NCBI GenBank assembly: GCA_016930895.1
Contig: JAFGFV010000041.1
Location: 1 to 12,739 of the forward strand
Source of the DNA: Spirochaetales bacterium
GTDB taxonomy: Bacteria > Spirochaetota > Spirochaetia > SZUA-6 > DRHE01
Direction of reading: 5' to 3'
Length of the DNA stretch: 12,739 nt
Part shown: piece by piece, positions 6,514 through 12,739 of the stretch
Layout of the letters: every line of letters starts with the position of its first letter
How positions within the stretch are numbered: the first letter of the stretch is position 1
Made by a program: the position numbers and the translations under genes
Notes under the pieces: generated by a model
What the model saw: only the letters and a program-made list of their open reading frames with translations
Database searches by the model: none
What the model was told of the DNA's origin: nothing

Positions 6514-7599
6514 ATGGATAAGAAGCTCAAGGTTGGAGTGGTGGGCGCTACCGGCATGGTCGGACAGCGCTTCGTGAGCCTGCTGGCGGAGCATCCCTGG
6601 TTCGATCTGGTCAGCGTTTCCGCCAGCCCGCGCTCGGCCGGCAAGACGTACGCCGAAGCGGTGGCGGGGCGGTGGGCCATGCCCGTGGCGCTCCCGGGCA
6701 CCGTGGGCAAGCTCACGGTCCAGAATGCCGCCGATCTCGACCGGGTCTGCGCCCAGGTGGACTTCGTCTTCTGCGCCGTGGACATGCCCAAAGACCAGAC
6801 CCGGGAGCTGGAGGAGCGCTACGCCCGGGCGGAGACCCCGGTGGTCTCCAACAACTCCGCCCACCGCTGGACCCCGGACGTGCCGATGCTCATCCCGGAG
6901 ATCAATCCGGGACACCTGGAGGTCATTCCCAGCCAGCGGCGGCGGCTCGGGACCAGGAGCGGCTTCATCGCGGTCAAGCCCAACTGTTCGATCCAGAGCT
7001 ACGTGCCGGCCCTGCACCCCCTGCGGGAGTTCGGCCCGCAGAAGATCTTCGTCTGCACCTACCAGGCCATCTCCGGCGCGGGCAAGACCTTCAAGGACTG
7101 GCCCGAGATGGTGGACAACGTCATCCCCTACATCGGCGGCGAGGAAGAGAAGAGCGAGAAGGAGCCGCTCAAGATCTGGGGCAGTCTCGAGGGCGGTGAG
7201 ATCATCTCTTCCAAGGGTCCCGCCATCACCAGCCAGTGCATCCGGGTCGCGGCGGCCGACGGCCACCTCGCGGCGCTGTTCGTGGGCTTCGAGAAGAAGC
7301 CCACCAAGGAGCGCATCCTGGAGCTCTGGGCCGGCTACAGGGGCCGCCCGCAGGAGCTCGGGCTACCCAGCGCGCCGCAGCCCTTCCTCAAGTATTTCGC
7401 CGAAGACGACCGCCCCCAGACCCGGCTGGACCGGGACTTCGAGGGCGGCATGGGCGTGACCCTGGGGCGCCTGCGGGAGGACCTGCTGCTGGACTGGCGC
7501 TTCGTGTGCCTGTCCCACAACACCCTCCGGGGCGCGGCAGGCGGCGGTGTGCTCATGGCCGAGCTGCTCAAGGCCGAAGGCTACCTGCAGAGCAAGTAA
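6514..7599 (+). CDS. asd: Aspartate-semialdehyde dehydrogenase, fungal/archaeal type
   Basis: The enzyme reduces aspartyl-4-phosphate to aspartate semialdehyde with NADPH, the second step of the aspartate pathway that leads to lysine or diaminopimelate, threonine and methionine. The 361-residue protein shows the Rossmann NADP motif GVVGATGMVG (8-17), SNNSAHR (112-118), the nucleophile Cys158 in KPNCSI, the substrate-binding stretch around EKEPLKIWG, and general-base His251 in ADGHLAA. The PNCS context and the overall length match the archaeal/fungal branch rather than the common bacterial Asd with GGNCT. The start is the ATG at 6514, with AAGGGG eight bases before it. A TTG at 6472 opens the same frame but lies only a few bases after the likely -10 element. 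It is divergent from copB, and no other gene of the pathway is in the window. Confidence 0.95.
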   Translation: MDKKLKVGVVGATGMVGQRFVSLLAEHPWFDLVSVSASPRSAGKTYAEAVAGRWAMPVALPGTVGKLTVQNAADLDRVCAQVDFVFCAVDMPKDQTRELEERYARAETPVVSNNSAHRWTPDVPMLIPEINPGHLEVIPSQRRRLGTRSGFIAVKPNCSIQSYVPALHPLREFGPQKIFVCTYQAISGAGKTFKDWPEMVDNVIPYIGGEEEKSEKEPLKIWGSLEGGEIISSKGPAITSQCIRVAAADGHLAALFVGFEKKPTKERILELWAGYRGRPQELGLPSAPQPFLKYFAEDDRPQTRLDRDFEGGMGVTLGRLREDLLLDWRFVCLSHNTLRGAAGGGVLMAELLKAEGYLQSK

Positions 7600-7621
7600 C
7601 CGCGGGCCACCGGCGCCGGCT

Positions 7622-7649
7622 TTGCCGCTTGGTTGGAAGGCTCTATACT
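7622..7649 (+). promoter_or_regulatory. Candidate promoter of the transporter gene, giving a leaderless mRNA
   Basis: TTGCCG at 7622-7627 (four of six to the -35 consensus), a 16-base spacer and TATACT at 7644-7649 (five of six to the -10) would start transcription at about 7656-7657, on the A of the transporter's ATG. No Shine-Dalgarno lies at a usable distance; the nearest, GGAAGG at 7635-7640, is 16 bases away and inside the promoter. Confidence 0.4.
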
Positions 7650-7656
7650 GGCCGGG

Positions 7657-8538
7657 ATGACTCACTTTGTAATGACCGTGGCGGCAGGCCTGATGGGAGC
7701 CCTCTTTGGCCTGTCCTACAAGCTCAAGGAGCGCCGCGGACTGGCGACGGACCCGCTCCTCCTGCTCTTCGGGGTCCTGTACGTCGCCGTCAGCGGGCTT
7801 CTGCTGCTCTGTTTTCACGAGCCGCTCTTCTCGTCCTCCGCCCTGTGGTTGGGCATCCTTTCCGGAGCGGCCATGTATGGGGCGGTGCGCGCCTTCTACG
7901 GGCTGATCGCCCGCAGCCAGCTCAACATCGCCTGGCTGATTCTGCAGTTCAGCATCGCCTTTCCCTTTGTCCTCAGCATGGCGTACTACCGCGAGAAGCT
8001 GGAGCTGCAGGGGGCCGCCGGAGTGGCGCTGATGCTCGCCTCGATCCTGTTCTTCGGCCTGAGCAAGCGCGGGGTAGGGAAGCCGGCCGCCATCCCGGAC
8101 CGCCGCGCCGTCTTGCTGCTGGTGCTGTCCACGGCCCTGACCGGGGTCTCGATCAGTGTCCCTCGGATCTACGCGGCGGTCGATCCGCAGGGAGGCACCT
8201 TCACGCTCCTGATCTATCAGGGGCTCACCGTGACTCTGCTCGCCGCCGTGCTCCTCGGAGTCCAGCGCGCGGCCGGGCGTGCCAGGGTCCGCGGCGCCGC
8301 CATGCTCCCGCTCGCCCTCTACATGACCCTGACCAACTCCCTCTCCGCCGCCTCCCTGGTGGTCGCCACCCGAGGCCTCGCCGGGGCCATCGTCTACCCG
8401 GTTCGAAGTGCGGTGAACGTGCTGGTGGTGTTCGTGATGTCCTTCCTGCTGTTCAAGGAGAGGGTGCGCCCGCTGGAGGCGGTGGGCTCGGCCGTGGCCC
8501 TCGCCGGCATCCTGCTGGTGGCGGCGACCTTGGGCTGA
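7657..8538 (+). CDS. DMT-superfamily (EamA-type) membrane transporter, substrate unknown
   Basis: This inner-membrane protein of 293 residues has about ten hydrophobic helices in two halves. Each half ends in the pattern typical of EamA domains: YYREKLELQGAAGVALML near 110-127 and LFKERVRPLEAVGSAVAL near 265-282. Arg and Lys lie mainly in the loops between helices. Members of the drug/metabolite transporter superfamily move amino acids, sugars, nucleotides or drugs, and nothing in the sequence picks out one of these. The frame also has a TTG at 7633, eight codons earlier, but that codon lies inside the candidate promoter and has no ribosome-binding site, so ATG 7657 is preferred. It stands 57 bases after asd on the same strand and may have its own promoter. 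It converges with the aldehyde oxidoreductase gene. Confidence 0.85.
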   Translation: MTHFVMTVAAGLMGALFGLSYKLKERRGLATDPLLLLFGVLYVAVSGLLLLCFHEPLFSSSALWLGILSGAAMYGAVRAFYGLIARSQLNIAWLILQFSIAFPFVLSMAYYREKLELQGAAGVALMLASILFFGLSKRGVGKPAAIPDRRAVLLLVLSTALTGVSISVPRIYAAVDPQGGTFTLLIYQGLTVTLLAAVLLGVQRAAGRARVRGAAMLPLALYMTLTNSLSAASLVVATRGLAGAIVYPVRSAVNVLVVFVMSFLLFKERVRPLEAVGSAVALAGILLVAATLG

Positions 8539-8592
8539 GCGGGCGCGGTCACGGGCGGGTCTCGCCATCCGCCGCTTCCGCTGCACCCGGGC

Positions 8593-10323
8593 TCAGATTC
8601 CGCGCAGCCGATGGTACTCCTGCAGGAGGGCCCCGAAGCGGTCGTGGTCCAGCTTGAAGCTTCCGCTGCCCACCGGGTGGGCAAAGAAGTACTCCGGCAG
8701 ACCATCGTCCTCGGGCCTCATGCCTTCCTGCAGGTTGAACTCCCGGGTGAGCCGGGCGATCCTGGCCGCCACGGTCTTGAGCTCCCCTTCCTCGAGGCGG
8801 AGACCCAGGGTTCCCTCCAGGATCGTGCCGAGCTCCTTCCAATAGTAGAAATCACGAAAGAAGCGGCAGAGGATCAGGCAGTCGAAGATCGTGAGGCGGT
8901 CCTCGTACTCGAGGAGCATCGCAGCCTTGCCCGCGTTGTCCTGGGGGTCGATCATCCCCGCCAGCTCGGGCTTGTAGAAGGTGGAACGCAGGTGGCAGGC
9001 GCCCCGGTCGGACACCGCGTAGCCGAGCCCCATCCCCTGGAGGTAGCGGGGATCGTAGCCTGCCGGCTCCAGCCCCTTGACCTGGATCGAGATCTCCTCG
9101 AGTTCGAGCCGGCGGGCCGCTGCCCGCACCCCCTCGGCGAGCAGGTCACCGACCCCGTCCCGGGCGGCGATGAGCCCGAGGAGCTCGGCGATGCGGTCGA
9201 CCTGCCCGTAGTCGATGGCGAAGTCGATCCTGCCCCGCTTGTAGGCCTCGATGGCGAAAGCGGTGATGTTTCCCGCGGTCATGCTGTCCATGCCCAGACG
9301 GTCACAGACATCGTTCAGGTAGGCGATCTCCCGGATATCGGTCACCAGGTTCAGGCCGCCGAAGACGTAGATCGTCTCGTATTCCGGCCCATCGACCCTC
9401 AGGCCCTCGTGCCGTCCGCTGGTCACCTCGGTGTTCCGGGTGCAGCCGATGAAGCAGTAGGTGCAGGCCCCGGGCTTGACCGAACACTGGCTGTGCAGCG
9501 CTTCCGCGTTGATGGACCCCTGATGCGCGACCCGCCCTTCCTGCCAGTAGCGGCTGGGGAAGGCCTCGACCTTACTGGTCAGGTCCACCATCATGGAGGT
9601 GCCCTTGGTGTGGTAGGCTTCGGTGACCGGATGGCCCCTGCCGATCTTGCCGATCTCCTTGCGGAACCGTTCGAGGAGCTCGGGATCCGCCGCCTCTTTG
9701 CTCACCCCGCCCCGGAATACCAGGGCCTTGACCCGTTTGGAACCCAGCACCGCGCCGATCCCCGTGCGCCCGAGGCAGCGCCCGTGATCGTTGTTCACGT
9801 AGGCGAAGCGCACCAGCTTCTCCCCGGCCGGGCCAATGGTGAGCACGGCGGTGTCGCGGCCAGGGTAGCGCTCCCGCAGGAGCCGCTCGGTCTCCAGGGC
9901 GTCCTTGCCGATCAGCTCTGTGGCATCGTGGTAGCCCACCCCACCGGGGGTGATCTCCAGGTACCCCCACCGCTCCAGTCTCCCCTGCAGCACGAAAGCG
10001 TCGTAGCCGACCCCAGACATGGGCTGAAACGCCCTGCCTCCGGAGTAGGACTCGGCGAAGATGCCGGTCAGCGGGCTCTTGGTGAAGGCGGCAAAGCGGT
10101 TCGCACCCCACACCGGAAAGCCGCAGGCCGGCCCTGTGTTCAGGATCAGGTGGTTGTCCGCGGACAAGGGGTCCACGCCGGGAGGATTCAAGCGCTTCAG
10201 GAGATAGGCCCCAAGGCCTTTTCCGCCCAGATGCTCCTCGAGCACCCGGTCCGGGATCTCCTCGCTCTGAGCCGTCCGGCCCGTCAGGTCGATGGTCAAC
10301 AGCCTGCCGAAGGTGCCCTTCAC
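8593..10323 (-). CDS. Tungsten/molybdenum aldehyde:ferredoxin oxidoreductase family protein
   Basis: Enzymes of this family hold a bis-pterin tungsten (or molybdenum) centre and a 4Fe-4S cluster, and in the best-known members oxidise aldehydes to acids with ferredoxin as electron acceptor; some run in reverse. The 576-residue product has the family N-terminus (GTFGRLLTIDLTGR), the pterin-contact stretch GRTGIGAVLGSKRVKAL (185-201), the cluster ligands C287-x2-C290-x3-C294 and a fourth in D481-x4-C486, DGPEYET (311-317), DRLGMDSMTAGN (341-352) and RGACHLRS (440-447). It is slightly shorter than the archaeal AOR but complete. The start is a GTG whose GTGA overlaps the stop of glgX, so translation is probably coupled. 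Its true substrate, and whether W or Mo is used, cannot be read from the sequence. No pterin-cofactor or separate ferredoxin gene is in the window. Confidence 0.93.
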   Translation of the reverse strand: MKGTFGRLLTIDLTGRTAQSEEIPDRVLEEHLGGKGLGAYLLKRLNPPGVDPLSADNHLILNTGPACGFPVWGANRFAAFTKSPLTGIFAESYSGGRAFQPMSGVGYDAFVLQGRLERWGYLEITPGGVGYHDATELIGKDALETERLLRERYPGRDTAVLTIGPAGEKLVRFAYVNNDHGRCLGRTGIGAVLGSKRVKALVFRGGVSKEAADPELLERFRKEIGKIGRGHPVTEAYHTKGTSMMVDLTSKVEAFPSRYWQEGRVAHQGSINAEALHSQCSVKPGACTYCFIGCTRNTEVTSGRHEGLRVDGPEYETIYVFGGLNLVTDIREIAYLNDVCDRLGMDSMTAGNITAFAIEAYKRGRIDFAIDYGQVDRIAELLGLIAARDGVGDLLAEGVRAAARRLELEEISIQVKGLEPAGYDPRYLQGMGLGYAVSDRGACHLRSTFYKPELAGMIDPQDNAGKAAMLLEYEDRLTIFDCLILCRFFRDFYYWKELGTILEGTLGLRLEEGELKTVAARIARLTREFNLQEGMRPEDDGLPEYFFAHPVGSGSFKLDHDRFGALLQEYHRLRGI

Positions 10324-12485
10324 GATGCACCGCCCCCGCGGGACAGCAGCACGACCAGAGAGCGCCCCCGGACCACGCAGCGCTCCTGGGGAACCAGCTC
10401 CTGCTCCTCCCCAGGGCTCAAGATGTCCCCCGGGGCCGGGCGGGCAGTGTCGATGACCCGGAACCAGCGTTTGCCCGACCCCGCGGGGCAGAGGATGAAC
10501 CGCAGCGCGCGACTCTCTGCATTGAACATCAGGAAGAAGTCGTTGTCGTCCCGGTCCGCTTCCGTCTCCGCCTTGCTGCCGTCCACGCGGCAGGCCAGGG
10601 TCCGCTCCGCGGCGCTCCAGTCCCGGGGGCGACCCCGGCGGTCGAACCAGGTGATATCGGGAAGGGAGTCGCGGTCCCGGTCTTCCCCGCTGTAGAACTC
10701 CGGGCGGTGGAACGCCGGGTGGCTCCCCCGGAAGGCTATGAGCTGCCGGCAGAAGCGATGGATCTCCCTATAGGTTTCCAGCCGGCCCCAGTCGTACCAG
10801 GAGACCTCGTTGTTCTGACAGTAGGCGTTGTTGTTGCCGCCCTGGGTGCGGCGCATCTCGTCCCCGCCGAGGAGCATCGGGGTGCCCAGGGAGAGAAACA
10901 GGGTGGCAAGGAAGTTCTTGACCTGCCGGTCGCGCAGGGCTTCGATCCCCGGGTCGTCGGTCGGTCCCTCGATCCCGCAGTTCGCGCTCAAGTTCTCGTC
11001 GCTCCCGTCGCGGTTCCCTTCGCCGTTGGCCTCGTTGTGCTTGCGGCTGTAGCTCACCAAGTCGTTCAAGGTGAAGCCGTCGTGGGAGGTGACAAAGTTG
11101 ATGCTGTGGAAGGGCTTGCGCCCGTCCCGGAGGTAGAGGTCCGAGCTTCCGGTGATCCGGGTGGCCAGGCGCGAGGCCGTGCGCCCATCGTCGCCCCGCC
11201 AGAAGGCGCGCACATCGTCGCGGAAACGGTCGTTCCACTCGGCCCAGCGCCCGCCGGGAAAGCTGCCGACCTGGTAGGCCCCGGCGGCGTCCCAGGCTTC
11301 TGCGATGATCTTGGTCTGCCGCAGCACCGGGTCTTCGGCGATGCGCTCGACCACCGGCGGGTTCTCCAGGATCTTCCCGTCGGAATCGCGCCCGAGCACG
11401 GAGCCCAGATCGAAGCGGAAGCCGTCCACGTGCATCTCCACCACCCAGTAGCGCAGACAGTCGATGATCAGGCTCCGCACCAGGGGATGGTTGCAGTTCA
11501 GGGTGTTGCCGCATCCCGAGTAGTTCTTGTAGTGCCGCTTGTCCGCCTCCAGCATGTAGAAGATGCTGTTGTCCCAGCCGCGGAAGCACAGGGTGGGACC
11601 CCGCTCGTCCCCTTCGGCGGTGTGGTTGAAGACGACGTCCAGGATCACCTCGATGCCCGCCCGGTGCAGCTCCCGCACCATCTCCTTGAACTCCGTGACC
11701 TGCTCGCCGAGGGAGCCGGCGGAGGAGTAGCTTCCCTTGGGGGCAAAGAAGCTCATGGTGCTGTAGCCCCAGTAGTTCTGGAGCGGTTCGCCGGTCAGCG
11801 GGTTGGTGCGCTGTAGCTCCTGCTCGTCGAACTCCTGCACGGGCAGAAGCTCCACCGCGGTGATCCCCAGCTCGGTCAGGTACGGGATCATCTCGGCCAC
11901 GCCCCGAAAAGTCCCCGGATGCCGGACCCCGAAGCCCTTGGAGCTCGAGTGCAGGGTCAGGCCCCGGACGTGGGTCTCGTAGATCACGCTGAAGCGAAGC
12001 GGGCGGTTGAGCGGACGATCCCCCTGCCAGTCAAAGGCGTCGTCGATGACGATACACTTGGGCATGCCGGCGGCGTCCGGGACTTCGGAAAAGGAGAGGT
12101 CTCCGTTGGGAGAAGCCGCGTCGTAGCCCCGGGCGTCCGCCAGGTTCCAGGTGAAGCTCCCGGTCACCGCCTTGGCGTAGGGATCCAGCAGCAGCTTGTT
12201 CGGGTTGAAGCGATGGCCCTTCTTAGGGTCGTACGGACCGAAGGCCCGGTACAGGTAGTATGCCCCCGCGCCGAGGCCCGACACCTGAACGTGCCAGATG
12301 TCCCCGGTGCGGTTCTCCCGCGGGTCCAGGCGGACCTCCGCCGCGGGCTCTGCGTCCTCGGGCCGCTCGTACAGGAGCAGGTGCACGTCGGTGGCATGGC
12401 GGCTGATGACCGCGAACTGGACGCCCCCGGGAACCAGGGTGGCCCCCAGGGGCAGCGGCCGCCCCGGGCTGGGATGTACGATCAG
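10320..12485 (-). CDS. glgX: Glycogen debranching enzyme GlgX (GH13), apparent non-canonical start
   Basis: GlgX hydrolyses alpha-1,6 branches of phosphorylase-limited glycogen. From the proposed CTG at 12485 the protein is 721 residues, in the usual range. An N-terminal CBM48 region (PLGATLVPGGVQFAVIS, DVHLLLYERP) precedes the GH13 barrel, which carries all four conserved regions: DVVFNH (283-288), GFRFDLGS with nucleophile Asp359, IIAEAWD with acid Glu396, and TSHDG with Asp469. CBM48-like coding extends well upstream of the first ordinary start (GTG at 12386). Between that GTG and the in-frame TGA at 12494-12492 there is no ATG, GTG or TTG in frame, while a perfect AGGAGGTGA at 12500-12492 points at CTG 12485 (or ATC 12482). 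Either a rare start codon is used or the base is an error. It lies 70 bases after the preceding gene, and its stop overlaps the next start by four bases. Confidence 0.94.
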   Translation of the reverse strand: MIVHPSPGRPLPLGATLVPGGVQFAVISRHATDVHLLLYERPEDAEPAAEVRLDPRENRTGDIWHVQVSGLGAGAYYLYRAFGPYDPKKGHRFNPNKLLLDPYAKAVTGSFTWNLADARGYDAASPNGDLSFSEVPDAAGMPKCIVIDDAFDWQGDRPLNRPLRFSVIYETHVRGLTLHSSSKGFGVRHPGTFRGVAEMIPYLTELGITAVELLPVQEFDEQELQRTNPLTGEPLQNYWGYSTMSFFAPKGSYSSAGSLGEQVTEFKEMVRELHRAGIEVILDVVFNHTAEGDERGPTLCFRGWDNSIFYMLEADKRHYKNYSGCGNTLNCNHPLVRSLIIDCLRYWVVEMHVDGFRFDLGSVLGRDSDGKILENPPVVERIAEDPVLRQTKIIAEAWDAAGAYQVGSFPGGRWAEWNDRFRDDVRAFWRGDDGRTASRLATRITGSSDLYLRDGRKPFHSINFVTSHDGFTLNDLVSYSRKHNEANGEGNRDGSDENLSANCGIEGPTDDPGIEALRDRQVKNFLATLFLSLGTPMLLGGDEMRRTQGGNNNAYCQNNEVSWYDWGRLETYREIHRFCRQLIAFRGSHPAFHRPEFYSGEDRDRDSLPDITWFDRRGRPRDWSAAERTLACRVDGSKAETEADRDDNDFFLMFNAESRALRFILCPAGSGKRWFRVIDTARPAPGDILSPGEEQELVPQERCVVRGRSLVVLLSRGGGAS

Positions 12486-12491
12486 GGAGAG

Positions 12492-12500
12492 TCACCTCCT
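12492..12500 (-). promoter_or_regulatory. Perfect Shine-Dalgarno upstream of glgX
   Basis: AGGAGGTGA on the minus strand is fully complementary to the usual 3' end of 16S rRNA. Its AGGAGG core ends nine bases before CTG 12485, the proposed glgX start, and its TGA is the last in-frame stop before the gene. It is 99 or more bases from the first ordinary start, GTG 12386, so it cannot serve that codon. Confidence 0.75.
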
Positions 12501-12540
12501 GCCGTGATCGGATGCGGGAGCCGCCGAATCAGCTGACCGG

Positions 12541-12603
12541 CCGGTCGGCCCCGATCTACCGGTCGGCCCCGATCGAACGATCGGCCCCGATCGAACGATC
12601 GGC
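12541..12603. repeat. 18-bp tandem repeat, three copies plus a half copy
   Basis: Three adjacent 18-base units occupy 12541-12558, 12559-12576 and 12577-12594, followed by a half unit to 12603. On the minus strand the unit reads TCGATCGGGGCCGATCGT and encodes Ser-Ile-Gly-Ala-Asp-Arg. The copies differ at only a few bases. Each contains overlapping GATC palindromes, and neighbouring units can form short inverted repeats (CCGATCG-AA-CGATCGG). The repeat covers the C-terminal codons and stop of the upstream gene and ends 41 bases before the glgX Shine-Dalgarno. Confidence 0.9.
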
Positions 12604-12739
12604 AAGGTACTTGTAGTACCGGTACCGCTCCTGCGCGTCCGTCCGGGCCTGCGCCAGGAAGGTTTCCGCCCTGTCCGGGGCCACGTCCCGAAGGGAGCGG
12701 AAGCGGATCTCCCGGTACATGTACTCCTCGATGTCCACC
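12556..12739 (-). CDS. C-terminal end of a probable pyruvate:ferredoxin oxidoreductase (5' part outside window)
   Basis: Only the last 60 codons are present; the gene enters from the right edge. The stretch with IRFRSLRDVAPDRAETFL and DAQERYRYYKYLAD has the pattern I associate with the C-terminus of single-chain NifJ-type pyruvate:ferredoxin oxidoreductases (an R-x2-SL helix, then P-x2-A-x2-L, then ERY-x2-YK-x-LA). That enzyme converts pyruvate and CoA to acetyl-CoA, CO2 and reduced ferredoxin. The natural end appears to be near KYLAD. After it come two SIGADR repeats and a TAG that is itself a mutated copy of the repeat's TCG. The assignment rests on a short tail recalled from family patterns, so another large oxidoreductase cannot be excluded. 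It is co-directional with glgX, 70 bases upstream of it. Confidence 0.55.
   Translation of the reverse strand, partial: VDIEEYMYREIRFRSLRDVAPDRAETFLAQARTDAQERYRYYKYLADRSIGADRSIGADR

Noticed and set aside
6322..7266. The open frame of copB continues about 315 codons further upstream on the minus strand.
   Set aside because: It is antisense to asd, has no transporter-like features, and a good ribosome-binding site sits just before ATG 6321.
7600..7630. GC-rich palindrome CCGGCGCCGG after asd, considered as a terminator.
   Set aside because: It has no proper loop or T-tract and merges into the candidate transporter promoter.
8539..8592. Possible terminator between the convergent transporter and aldehyde oxidoreductase genes (GGCGG at 8554-8558 against CCGCC at 8569-8573).
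   Set aside because: The stem is only five pairs with no T-run on either strand; it could equally be chance in GC-rich DNA.
8611..10695. A 694-codon plus-strand frame across the aldehyde oxidoreductase gene, and a 369-codon one across glgX (10707-11816).
   Set aside because: Both are compositional shadows; the minus strand encodes proteins with cluster ligands and GH13 motifs over the same region.
12541..12603. Short repeats considered as a CRISPR array or as an intrinsic terminator.
   Set aside because: The units are directly adjacent without spacers, so this is no CRISPR. The inverted repeats have two-base loops and no following T-run, so it is not a convincing terminator.

Overview
The window is a strongly GC-rich, gene-dense stretch of bacterial chromosome with nine protein genes. 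Two of them run off the ends. I see no tRNA, rRNA, CRISPR array, insertion sequence or phage gene. The set is a ferredoxin-dependent aldehyde oxidoreductase, the probable tail of a pyruvate:ferredoxin oxidoreductase, a fungal/archaeal-type aspartate-semialdehyde dehydrogenase, a head-GIN (DUF2807) lipoprotein and a CopB-type ATPase. It suggests an anaerobic or facultative, diderm, fermentative bacterium. A high-GC member of the Spirochaetota would fit, but that is inference from gene content, not proof.

Layout, left to right. (1) Bases 1-2599, minus strand: a UvrA-family excinuclease subunit, cut by the left edge inside its second ABC signature motif. (2) 2772-4240, plus strand: two envelope genes joined by an ATGA overlap, an exported barrel-like protein of unknown role and a lipoprotein with a ladder of SGAS repeats. 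(3) 4237-6321, minus: a CopB-type copper/silver ATPase that meets the lipoprotein gene tail to tail on a shared CTAG. (4) 6514-7599, plus: asd, divergent from copB. (5) 7657-8538, plus: a ten-helix DMT/EamA transporter that may be read from a leaderless transcript. (6) 8593 to the right edge, minus: a co-directional run that in transcription order is the end of a probable pyruvate:ferredoxin oxidoreductase, then glgX, then the aldehyde:ferredoxin oxidoreductase. The last two overlap by GTGA.

The right-hand run can be read as a carbon and electron module: glycogen debranching feeds glycolysis, pyruvate is oxidised with reduction of ferredoxin, and the tungsten/molybdenum enzyme exchanges electrons between ferredoxin and aldehydes. 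The other genes are separate functions: DNA repair, envelope, metal export, and synthesis of the aspartate family of amino acids.

Most of the window is recognisable housekeeping, and I did not find a new multi-gene system. The points most worth a second look are: glgX, which has a perfect Shine-Dalgarno but no ATG, GTG or TTG start in frame; an 18-bp repeat that extends and then stops the protein upstream of it; the non-canonical sequence class of the UvrA; and the SGAS ladder of the lipoprotein with its uncharacterised partner.
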